Part shown: positions 1 through 6,729 of the stretch, one piece after another
How positions within the stretch are numbered: position 1 is the stretch's first letter
Layout of the letters: every line of letters starts with the position of its first letter
Assembly: GCA_003512365.1 (NCBI GenBank)
Contig: DORI01000229.1
Coordinates: forward strand, 1 to 6,729
Origin: Crocinitomicaceae bacterium
Lineage (GTDB): Bacteria; Bacteroidota; Bacteroidia; Flavobacteriales_D; Crocinitomicaceae
Direction: 5' to 3'
DNA length: 6,729 nucleotides
Notes under the pieces: generated by a model
What the model was told of the DNA's origin: nothing
Database searches by the model: none
What the model saw: the letters and a program-made list of their open reading frames with translations, nothing else
Translations under genes and position numbers: made by a program

Positions 1-958
1 CAAGGAGGCCGTAAATGCAGTTTATTTACCACTATTGGAGGAGATTATCATGAAGCTAAGTCAATTTGCCTCAGATTGGAAAAATATCCCGATGCTAGCA
101 AAAACTCATGGACAACCCGCTTCCCCAACAAGATTAGGTAAAGAAATCTATGTATTTGTGGAGCGACTTAACAAACAGAAAGATCAATTATTAAGCATCC
201 CCTATTCTGCAAAGTTTGGAGGCGCTACAGGAAACTTCAATGCTCACCACGTCGCATACCCCGACCACAATTGGGTTTCTTTTGCAGATTCCTTCGTAAA
301 CAATATCCTAGGATTAAATCGAAGTCAAACTACAACCCAAATAGAACACTACGATAATCTAGCGGCACTTTTTGATGTCTTGAAAAGAATAAACACCATC
401 TTATTGGATCTAGACCGCGATTTTTGGACGTACATATCTATGGATTACTTTAAGCAAAAGTTGAAAGAAGGAGAAGTAGGATCTTCAGCCATGCCTCACA
501 AGGTAAATCCCATAGATTTTGAAAATTCTGAAGGTAACATTGGAATTGCAAACGCTCTTTTTGAACATTTAGCTGCAAAATTACCAGTTTCTCGCTTACA
601 ACGTGATTTAACAGATTCAACAGTGCTACGTACGATTGGCCTACCATTCGGTCACACACTTATTGCTTTTCACTCTTCGCTCAACGGCTTAAATAAACTG
701 TTATTAAATGAAGATAAACTTAACGAAGATTTGGAAAATAACTGGGCTGTAGTAGCTGAAGCTATTCAAACAATTTTAAGAGCTAGCGGTTACGAGAAGC
801 CATACGAAGCGTTGAAAGGATTGACCCGAAAAAACGAAAAAGTGACGCAAGAAAGTGTACATGCTTTCATTGAGACATTGAATGTTTCGGATGATATTAA
901 AAAGCGATTAAAAGCTATCAGTCCACAGAACTATCTCGGCATACAACTTGTTCCATAA
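1..958 (+). CDS. purB: Adenylosuccinate lyase, 5'-truncated by the window edge
   Basis: PurB acts in the cytoplasm on two steps of purine synthesis: it releases fumarate from SAICAR to give AICAR, and from adenylosuccinate to give AMP. The reading frame is open from base 2 (K-E-A-V-N-A-V-Y-L-P) with no stop, so the gene begins upstream. The TTG at 35 is an internal leucine codon, not a start. 318 codons are visible; compared with E. coli PurB (456 residues) about 135 N-terminal residues are missing. Seen in order: the catalytic-histidine segment KTHGQPASP (His at 107-109), the TTQIEHYD block, and the fumarase/aspartase superfamily signature GSSAMPHKVNP at 479-511, whose serines lie in the mobile catalytic loop, followed by IDFENSEGN and LQRDLTDSTVLR. 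These match the E. coli-type PurB closely as I recall it. The C-terminus (PQNYLGIQLVP) looks complete. It is followed after 3 bp by the next gene. Confidence 0.97.
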   Translation, partial: KEAVNAVYLPLLEEIIMKLSQFASDWKNIPMLAKTHGQPASPTRLGKEIYVFVERLNKQKDQLLSIPYSAKFGGATGNFNAHHVAYPDHNWVSFADSFVNNILGLNRSQTTTQIEHYDNLAALFDVLKRINTILLDLDRDFWTYISMDYFKQKLKEGEVGSSAMPHKVNPIDFENSEGNIGIANALFEHLAAKLPVSRLQRDLTDSTVLRTIGLPFGHTLIAFHSSLNGLNKLLLNEDKLNEDLENNWAVVAEAIQTILRASGYEKPYEALKGLTRKNEKVTQESVHAFIETLNVSDDIKKRLKAISPQNYLGIQLVP

Positions 959-961
959 GAC

Positions 962-2527
962 ATGATGCGCTTACTTCTTTTCTTTACCTTTATTAATTAT
1001 ACCTCGTTCGGCCAAAATGTGTCAACTGAATGGAGTGCATTAGCGCGACCTTCAGGTTCAGTAATAAAGATAATCCCAAAAGATAGTAACACTTTTTACA
1101 CTTTAAGGTGGAGCGGAGGAAACGCTTTGGGAAATTATAAGTTCACCTTACATGATTTCTTGGAACAAGTTTCCGAAAAGAGAATCAAGCCAATAACAGG
1201 TCAAGGCATAGGAACTTTTGAAACGGCTTTTCATGCAAATAACATGTTGTTTACTTTCATTTCCGATAAAACGGGACCAAACAGCGAACTCTATGTACAA
1301 CCCTACCATGAAGATATGGGAGAATCAGGATCTCCAGAATTAATTGCAAGTTATGCTAATCCTAAAATTGGAGCCAAATCAAATTTTCTAATTCAACAGT
1401 CGCTGAACAGAAAGTATTTTGGTATTATGTGGGAAATTCCTGGTAAAAGAAAGGAAAGCGATGTATATGGATATAAAATCATTGATTATTATCTTCAAAC
1501 CATTTCCCAAGGTGAATATGTCATGCCCTTCGACGGTAACTTGTCCACAATAAACGAATTTCACTTAACAAATGATGGAGAGTTTTTCATTAGCTTAACA
1601 GAACATCATAAACCTAACGATCGCCTTTTTACCAGAGATTACAGAAATTTTAAAGCAATACATTTATATAAAATCAAAAATGACAGCTTAAAGGAATACA
1701 CGCTCGAAATAGATGACTACAGAATAGACGATATGCGCTTTAACTCCAATAATGCCCATATTGTAACCTTAACAGGAGTCTATGGTCAAGGAATAAATCA
1801 AGGAATTCAAGGAGTTTTTCAGCTTAAAATTGATACGCAAAATGACAGCATATTGAGTAAAGGTTTTACTGCTTTTGATGAAAATTTATCACTTGAAAGA
1901 TTTGACAATGATATCGTAATAAATAATTTCTCCAACCGAAACAATTTTAATAACAACAACAACTACACCTACGACTACCGTATGCGCGATTTATTTTTGC
2001 TAGAAGACGGAACCCTAGTAGGATCCGTTGAACAGTACTACATCTACAGAAGAGTAAATTACGACAATAGATCAGGATTAAGTTCTACCGTTTATTATTA
2101 CTACTACGATGATATAATTGCTTTTAAGATTGGATTGAATGGAAAGTTTGAATGGCAAAAGCGTATTGAAAAATCCCAAGTATCAATTAATGATAATGGA
2201 CCTTACAGTTCGTACGCCAGTTATTGTGACGGAAAAAAACTATGTTTCTTGTTCAATGATAACATTAAAAATTATGCTGAAGATGGTCTATTTAATAAAG
2301 ATGGAGAGCGCGTTTACGCCCTTAATTTATCTGTGAGACGCAATGTAGCTGCCACAAGCGAAATTGACATTCAGAATGGTAATGTACTTCGAAAAACTCT
2401 GTTTACAAGAAAAGATTTAAAATCCTTGATTGTTCCTAAAATGTTTGAACTCGATCAAAAAAATAAACTGCTGTTTCTTTATGCTGTAAATGGTTTTAAC
2501 GAAAGATTCGGAATAATAAAGTACTAA
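962..2527 (+). CDS. Secreted protein of unknown function, possibly a beta-propeller
   Basis: I do not recognise a characterised family. The 521-residue product starts with a short signal peptide: Arg3, a hydrophobic core LLLFFTFI, then S15-F16-G17 before Q18. Cleavage between G17 and Q18 would leave an N-terminal Gln, common in exported Bacteroidota proteins, so it is probably periplasmic or outer-membrane associated. A second Met codon at 965 is an equally plausible start. There is no later membrane segment. The body is rich in short beta-like segments with polar turns, and includes DDIIAFKIGLNGKFEWQKRI, a pattern I associate with uncharacterised Bacteroidota propeller-like proteins; the fold is inference. 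Five Asn (330-334) and five Tyr (378-382) form low-complexity tracts. No catalytic motif or C-terminal type IX sorting domain is seen. It lies 3 bp after purB without a Shine-Dalgarno sequence, and its stop overlaps the start of the peptidase gene, which suggests co-expression. Confidence 0.85.
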   Translation: MMRLLLFFTFINYTSFGQNVSTEWSALARPSGSVIKIIPKDSNTFYTLRWSGGNALGNYKFTLHDFLEQVSEKRIKPITGQGIGTFETAFHANNMLFTFISDKTGPNSELYVQPYHEDMGESGSPELIASYANPKIGAKSNFLIQQSLNRKYFGIMWEIPGKRKESDVYGYKIIDYYLQTISQGEYVMPFDGNLSTINEFHLTNDGEFFISLTEHHKPNDRLFTRDYRNFKAIHLYKIKNDSLKEYTLEIDDYRIDDMRFNSNNAHIVTLTGVYGQGINQGIQGVFQLKIDTQNDSILSKGFTAFDENLSLERFDNDIVINNFSNRNNFNNNNNYTYDYRMRDLFLLEDGTLVGSVEQYYIYRRVNYDNRSGLSSTVYYYYYDDIIAFKIGLNGKFEWQKRIEKSQVSINDNGPYSSYASYCDGKKLCFLFNDNIKNYAEDGLFNKDGERVYALNLSVRRNVAATSEIDIQNGNVLRKTLFTRKDLKSLIVPKMFELDQKNKLLFLYAVNGFNERFGIIKY

Positions 2528-2529
2528 TG
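2525..2529 (+). other. Overlapping stop/start (TAATG) between the secreted protein and peptidase genes
   Basis: The TAA stop of the upstream gene (2525-2527) shares its last A with the ATG of the peptidase gene (2527-2529). No Shine-Dalgarno-like sequence precedes this ATG. Such an arrangement usually permits termination-reinitiation, so translation of the peptidase may depend on translation of the secreted protein. The overlap is seen directly; coupling is inferred. Confidence 0.85.
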
Positions 2530-4470
2530 AAACTTCTTCTTCAATTTATTTTTTCATTGGTTCTATTATCTTGTATTCAAGAGACCAAGAATAAATCCGT
2601 TACAGAAAATCTTTCTGATCCTTTCCTTGATGATCACAGTTATTCGAATTTGAACGAGATAAAAACACGGCATCTACATTTGGAATTGGATGTTAATTTT
2701 AGAAGCAAGAAAATTTTTGGAGTCGCACGACATAGAATGCTCAATTTAAATAATGCTGATACAGCAATATTTGATATTAAAGGGATTGAAATTCAAAAGG
2801 TTACAACAGGTGAGAAAAACGCCGAAAATGAAGCAGATTTTGTCATTGGAAAATACGATAAAGACTCAATTCTTGGTCAACCGCTTTTAGTGAAAATTGA
2901 CCCAAAAGATTCCATTGTAAACATCTATTACAAAACAACAGAAAATTCTGAAGCTCTAGATTGGTTAGAACCTAAATTGACAAGCTCCAAACTTCATCCT
3001 TTTTTATACACCCAAGGACAAGCAATTTTAACACGAACATGGATACCAATTCAAGACTCGCCTTCAAATCGCTTTACATATTCAGCAGAGGTTAAAGTTC
3101 CTAAGCATTTAAAGGCGGTGATGAGTGCAAAAAATAGTCGTGAGAAAAGTGAAAATGGCATCTATAATTTTTCTATGCCCAATTCCATACCATCCTACCT
3201 TATTGCACTTGCAGTTGGAGATTTGAACTACACGCCTCTATCATCTAATACGGGATTTTATTGTGAACCACAGCTTACCAAAAAGTGTAAAAATGAATTC
3301 GTTGATCTCCCTAAAATGTTAGTGGCTGCCGAAAAACTATACGGAAAATACCGATGGAATCAATATGATTTATTGGTTCTTCCTTATTCTTTTCCTTTCG
3401 GAGGGATGGAGAACCCCATGCTGACATTTGTAAATCCAACAATTATTACGGGTGACAGAAGTTTGGTTTCTGTAATTGCCCACGAACTTGCACACTCATG
3501 GTCAGGTAACCTTGTTTCCAATAAAACCTGGAACGACTTCTGGATTAATGAAGGGTTTACGGTCTATTTTGAACACCGAATAATGGAGGAATTATATGGT
3601 AAAGAAATTGCCGATATTCTTGCATTAGTTGAAATTTTCGAATTAGATGAGGAAATTATTCGAATAAAAAATTCTAAACATCCAGAGGATAGTAAACTTC
3701 TGTTAAATCTGAACCAAAGAAATCCAGATGAAGGAATGACCGACATTGCTTATGTTAAAGGTGCATGGTTTTTAAGATCGTTGGAGGCTCGGGCCGGAAG
3801 AAAGGTTTTTGATAAATTTTTGAATTATTACTTTTCTTCATTCGCTTTTTCTACAATCAGTACCCGTGATTTCATAGACTATTTAAAGAAAAACTTACTT
3901 TCTCAACAAAACATAGATTTCAATTACAACGAGTGGATAAATCAAGAAGGACTACCAAACAATAAAATTGAAATTAGTTCTCCGAGGCTATTAAAAATGA
4001 AAGAGTTAGCTTATAAATTCAGTAATGAAGAGGACGTTTTTGCACCAAAAATTAGGTATGAGCGCATTCGAATAAAGAAGAAAATAAAGAAAAAAAAAAT
4101 TGTTGAGCAACTAAAAAAAGAGGACTTTATAACGCAAGAATGGCAAATGTTTATAAGGTATTTACCCAAATCCATTACGGTTGATAAATTGGAAAGATTA
4201 AATTCTTATTTCGGTTTTAATCGAACGGAAAATGCAGAAATTGCATTGGATTGGTTTACCCTGTGTATAAATGCGAATTACGATGGTGTATTGCCCGATA
4301 TTGAGCGATTTTTAAGAAAAATAGGAAGAAGAAAGTTTGTACTACCGTTATATGAATTACTCGCGCAAAAACCGCAGTATAAAAACTTCGCCAAAACGTT
4401 GTTTGATTCTCAAAAAAACTACTATCACGCTGTGACCAAAAATAGTGTAGAAAAACTTTTTATGAACTAA
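2527..4470 (+). CDS. M1-family zinc aminopeptidase lipoprotein, leukotriene A4 hydrolase-like
   Basis: This is a predicted envelope-anchored metallo-aminopeptidase that removes N-terminal residues from peptides. Residues 1-16 (MKLLLQFIFSLVLLSC) form a lipoprotein signal with lipobox L-L-S-C; Cys16 would be acylated. The following IQETKNK is not strongly acidic, so surface export is not evident. The N-terminal beta domain begins near HLHLELDVNF. The catalytic domain has GGMENP at 292-297 (substrate amine-binding Glu295), HELAH at 319-323 and Glu342 in WINEGF as zinc ligands with Glu320 as general base, and Tyr409 in YVKG as the transition-state tyrosine. The C-terminal helical domain matches leukotriene A4 hydrolase: GRRKF at 600-604 aligns with human GRMKF, placing Arg601 and Lys603 at the residues that bind the substrate carboxylate. 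Its 647 residues compare with 611 in the human enzyme, the excess being the leader. Odd points are a lysine-rich patch at 515-524 and Cys246/Cys254. Epoxide hydrolase activity is not implied. Gene symbol withheld because naming varies. Confidence 0.95.
   Translation: MKLLLQFIFSLVLLSCIQETKNKSVTENLSDPFLDDHSYSNLNEIKTRHLHLELDVNFRSKKIFGVARHRMLNLNNADTAIFDIKGIEIQKVTTGEKNAENEADFVIGKYDKDSILGQPLLVKIDPKDSIVNIYYKTTENSEALDWLEPKLTSSKLHPFLYTQGQAILTRTWIPIQDSPSNRFTYSAEVKVPKHLKAVMSAKNSREKSENGIYNFSMPNSIPSYLIALAVGDLNYTPLSSNTGFYCEPQLTKKCKNEFVDLPKMLVAAEKLYGKYRWNQYDLLVLPYSFPFGGMENPMLTFVNPTIITGDRSLVSVIAHELAHSWSGNLVSNKTWNDFWINEGFTVYFEHRIMEELYGKEIADILALVEIFELDEEIIRIKNSKHPEDSKLLLNLNQRNPDEGMTDIAYVKGAWFLRSLEARAGRKVFDKFLNYYFSSFAFSTISTRDFIDYLKKNLLSQQNIDFNYNEWINQEGLPNNKIEISSPRLLKMKELAYKFSNEEDVFAPKIRYERIRIKKKIKKKKIVEQLKKEDFITQEWQMFIRYLPKSITVDKLERLNSYFGFNRTENAEIALDWFTLCINANYDGVLPDIERFLRKIGRRKFVLPLYELLAQKPQYKNFAKTLFDSQKNYYHAVTKNSVEKLFMN
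4090..4099 (+). repeat. Ten-adenine homopolymer inside the peptidase gene
   Basis: Ten consecutive A residues encode Lys522-Lys524 and the first base of Ile525, within a run of lysine and isoleucine codons starting near 4072. The downstream frame still matches the C-terminal domain of the M1/leukotriene A4 hydrolase family, so the full-length frame is intact as sequenced. Runs of this length are prone to polymerase slippage and to sequencing error. Confidence 0.95.
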
Positions 4471-4475
4471 AGTAA

Positions 4476-6653
4476 TCAGTTCGCCATTTCGCTCATGAAC
4501 TTGATTCGCATCAACCTGAGTTCTTCCTCGGAATAAAGACCATCGAATTCATGATAGGCGTCTAAAATATCATCGGTTTCAGCTGAAGAGAAGTAATCGT
4601 ATAATTCTTCTTGGTTTTCATTGTCAAGAACACTATTGATATAATAATTAATATTAACGCGGGTCCCGGAATTTACAATAGATTCAATTTCATCGAGTAA
4701 TTCATTAAAGGACTTTCCTTGGGAACTGGCAATATCTTCCAATGGAAGTTTTCTGTCAATATTTTGGATTAACTGAACTTTCAACATGGACTTATTAACC
4801 AATGACTTAACCACCATATCTTGAGGTCGTTCAATATCATGTTCCTCAACATAGTCGGCAATTAAAGCCAAAAATGGCTCTCCATAGCGTTGTGCCTTAC
4901 CCGCTCCTACACCTTGAATATTGGTTAATTCATCTAATGTAATGGGATATTGCAAACACATATCGCGTAAGGATGGCTCCTGAAAAATAACAAACGGTGG
5001 AATATTTTTTTCCTTCGCTAATGATTTTCGAAGATCTACCAATAAATCATATAGTTTTTCATCAAATGCCCCTCCTTTTCCTGAAACTTGCACAACACCA
5101 TCTTCGTCGTCATCACCCGAATAGTCGTGTTGTTTGATCAACATAAATTCCTCAGGCTTCTCAATAAATTTCTTTCCTTTCTCTGTTAGTTTTAAGGTTC
5201 CAAAACTTTCAATGTCTTTATATACAAGCCCACCCACACAAACTTGACGAATCACCGCATTCCAAAAATGCTCATCCTTCTCCTTACCAATTCCAAATGA
5301 TGGAAGTTTTTCATGTTTGTATGATTTTATATCGGCCGTAAGATTTCCTGCCAAATACGCACAATAGTGCTTTGACTTTTGAGTTTCCTCAAGGAGCATT
5401 ATAGCTTCCAATAACATGAGAACAAACTCTCTACCATCTTTTCTCTCTCTCGGATTTCTGCAATTATCACATTGTTCATTGCATTTCTTTTCATCAAATG
5501 TCTCTCCGAAATAGTGAAGAATAAATTTTCGTCTACAAACAGAAGTTTCAGCATAAGAAACAATTTCGTGTAATAACTGCTTTCCGATCTCCAATTCAGT
5601 TAATGGTTTTCCTTGAAGGAACTTCTCTAATTTTTCTATATCCTTGTAACTGTAAAAGGCTATACAATCACCTACACCACCATCGCGTCCAGCACGACCT
5701 GTTTCTTGATAATAACTCTCTAAAGATTTTGGAATATCATGGTGAATCACATAACGTACATCTGGTTTATCGATACCCATTCCAAAGGCGATGGTTGCGA
5801 CAATCACATTCACTTCTTCCATCAAAAACATGTCTTGGTGTTTTGCACGCATCTCGGCATCTAACCCTGCGTGGTACGGAAGGGCTTTAATACCATTCAC
5901 CTGAAAAAGCTCAGAGATTTCTTCCACTTTCTTGCGACTCAAACAATATACAATTCCGCTCTGGCCCTCTTTTGACTTAACATATTTGATGATTTCTTTC
6001 TCAACGTCGCGTTTCGGGCGGATCTCGTAATACAAGTTGGAACGGTTGAACGAATCCTTGAAAACTTTGGCGTCCACCATGCTCAAGTTTTTTTGAATAT
6101 CCAATTGTACTTTCGGAGTTGCCGTGGCGGTTAATGCAATTATAGGGACATGCGATATCTTTTCAAAAATCTCCCGCAATCTTCGGTATTCTGGACGAAA
6201 ATCATGTCCCCATTGTGAAACACAATGAGCTTCGTCAATCGCAAATAATGAAATTGGCAATTGCTTTAGTGAATCTAAAAATCCCTCCATCATCAATCTT
6301 TCTGGCGCCACATAAAGTAATTTTAACTGACCATTTTGAACTTGTTGCTTAACTTCTGAAACCTCAAATTGACTCATGCTGGAATTGATTGCTGCTGCGC
6401 TAACTCCCGCTTGATTCAAAGCGGTTACTTGATCTTGCATCAAAGCAATTAAAGGCGAAATTACAATCGCAACGCCATCTAAATATAAAGCGGGAATTTG
6501 ATAACAAAGAGATTTGCCGCCGCCAGTTGGCATCATAACAAAACAGCTTTTACCAGCAATTACATGATTGATAATCTCTTCTTGCGCACCGCGGAAATTG
6601 TCATATCCAAATACATGTTTTAGAATATAAGATGGTGACTTATTATTTTGCAT
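4476..6653 (-). CDS. recQ: ATP-dependent DNA helicase RecQ
   Basis: RecQ is a cytoplasmic 3'-to-5' superfamily 2 helicase acting in recombination and stalled-fork repair. All expected parts are present in 725 residues: motif 0 with Gln24, Walker A MPTGGGKS (41-48), DEAH (140-143) followed by the aromatic-rich loop CVSQWGHDFRPEY, motif III ALTATATP (173-180), and motif VI QETGRAGRDG (316-325). Cys373, Cys391, Cys395 and Cys398 form the zinc site. An RQC winged helix (about 405-500) is followed by an acidic linker SGDDDEDG (512-519) and an HRDC domain (about 530-606). The remaining ~115 residues (LPLEDIASSQGKSFNELLDEIE and onward) resemble the helix-turn-helix domain found at the end of longer RecQ proteins; E. 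coli RecQ, near 610 residues, lacks it. The ATG at 6651-6653 places motif 0 at the usual distance from the N-terminus and has no Shine-Dalgarno sequence. The gene converges on the peptidase gene with a 5-bp gap. Confidence 0.98.
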   Translation of the reverse strand: MQNNKSPSYILKHVFGYDNFRGAQEEIINHVIAGKSCFVMMPTGGGKSLCYQIPALYLDGVAIVISPLIALMQDQVTALNQAGVSAAAINSSMSQFEVSEVKQQVQNGQLKLLYVAPERLMMEGFLDSLKQLPISLFAIDEAHCVSQWGHDFRPEYRRLREIFEKISHVPIIALTATATPKVQLDIQKNLSMVDAKVFKDSFNRSNLYYEIRPKRDVEKEIIKYVKSKEGQSGIVYCLSRKKVEEISELFQVNGIKALPYHAGLDAEMRAKHQDMFLMEEVNVIVATIAFGMGIDKPDVRYVIHHDIPKSLESYYQETGRAGRDGGVGDCIAFYSYKDIEKLEKFLQGKPLTELEIGKQLLHEIVSYAETSVCRRKFILHYFGETFDEKKCNEQCDNCRNPRERKDGREFVLMLLEAIMLLEETQKSKHYCAYLAGNLTADIKSYKHEKLPSFGIGKEKDEHFWNAVIRQVCVGGLVYKDIESFGTLKLTEKGKKFIEKPEEFMLIKQHDYSGDDDEDGVVQVSGKGGAFDEKLYDLLVDLRKSLAKEKNIPPFVIFQEPSLRDMCLQYPITLDELTNIQGVGAGKAQRYGEPFLALIADYVEEHDIERPQDMVVKSLVNKSMLKVQLIQNIDRKLPLEDIASSQGKSFNELLDEIESIVNSGTRVNINYYINSVLDNENQEELYDYFSSAETDDILDAYHEFDGLYSEEELRLMRIKFMSEMAN

Positions 6654-6729
6654 TTTATTTTAGTAGTTAGTTAGAGTTCTTGTTGTAAAAACCATAGAGC
6701 TTTGTCATTCCCGCGAAGGCAGGAATCCA
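6654..6729 (-). promoter_or_regulatory. recQ upstream region, partial
   Basis: This 76-bp non-coding stretch should contain the recQ leader and possibly its promoter. Next to the ATG it is A-rich on the coding strand (TAAAATAAA), typical of Bacteroidota starts that lack a Shine-Dalgarno sequence. I looked for the phylum's promoter elements (TTTG near -33, TAnnTTTG near -7) and saw no convincing copy, so the promoter may lie beyond the window. A short TAG/TTAG reiteration occurs on the + strand at about 6660-6674. Confidence 0.4.
6704..6729. repeat. Imperfect palindrome resembling a dispersed intergenic repeat, cut by the window end
   Basis: ATTCC at 6707-6711 pairs with GGAAT at 6722-6726. 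A C/A mismatch follows, then GC (6713-6714) pairs with GC (6719-6720) around a GAAG loop. The flanks GTC and CCA, and the overall pattern of ATTCC, a GC-rich centre and GGAAT, recall the short palindromic repeats dispersed between genes in many bacteria. It is more GC-rich than its surroundings. Only one copy is visible and the unit may continue beyond 6729, so its repeat nature is inferred from resemblance. Confidence 0.5.

Noticed and set aside
35..40. TTG at 35 as a start codon for purB
   Set aside because: The frame is open to base 2 with residues that fit PurB, and the catalytic domain would lack its N-terminal part; the true start is outside the window.
450..659. 69-codon - strand open frame inside purB
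   Set aside because: It is antisense to the highly conserved lyase signature region and its product has no recognisable features.
2139..2336. 65-codon + strand open frame inside the secreted-protein gene
   Set aside because: It is an out-of-frame shadow of a gene with a clear signal peptide and good context.
3564..3746. 60-codon - strand open frame inside the peptidase gene
   Set aside because: It lies antisense to the catalytic domain and has no independent support.
4464..4482. Inverted repeat between the convergent genes as a bidirectional terminator
   Set aside because: The stem is only 5 bp, AT-containing, with a 9-base loop and no flanking T-runs.
5603..5890. 95-codon + strand open frame inside recQ
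   Set aside because: It is antisense to helicase motifs V and VI, which explain the long open frame; the product has no recognisable domain.
6654..6729. Bacteroidota-type promoter for recQ
   Set aside because: No TAnnTTTG with a suitably spaced TTTG was found in the 76 bp available.

Overview
The window looks like ordinary chromosome from a low-GC member of the Bacteroidota, probably a flavobacterium-like marine or freshwater lineage. This rests on AT-rich coding sequence, start codons without Shine-Dalgarno sequences, an exported protein whose signal peptide ends in the Ser-Phe-Gly/Gln pattern common in this phylum, and a RecQ with the long C-terminal HTH extension I associate with Bacteroidota. 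The family-level placement is inference.

Layout: three + strand genes are packed head to tail over positions 1-4470. They are the 3' two thirds of purB (adenylosuccinate lyase, entering from outside the window), a 521-residue secreted protein of unknown function, and a 647-residue lipoprotein aminopeptidase of the M1 family, leukotriene A4 hydrolase-like branch. Gaps are 3 bp and then a 1-bp stop/start overlap, so the three are probably co-transcribed. On the - strand, convergent with them and only 5 bp away, is a complete recQ (725 residues) whose start lies at 6653. Its 76-bp upstream region ends in an imperfect palindrome that resembles dispersed intergenic repeats and runs to the window edge.

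How the genes relate: PurB (cytoplasmic purine synthesis) and RecQ (DNA repair) are housekeeping genes with no evident link to the middle pair. The secreted protein and the lipoprotein peptidase are both envelope proteins with overlapping stop and start, so a shared envelope role is possible but unproven.

I found no mobile element, CRISPR array, RNA gene, toxin-antitoxin pair or defence system, and no evidence of an undescribed system. The items most worth a second look are the uncharacterised secreted protein coupled to the peptidase, a ten-adenine run inside the peptidase gene, and the palindrome at the right edge. There is no gene-free stretch longer than 76 bp.
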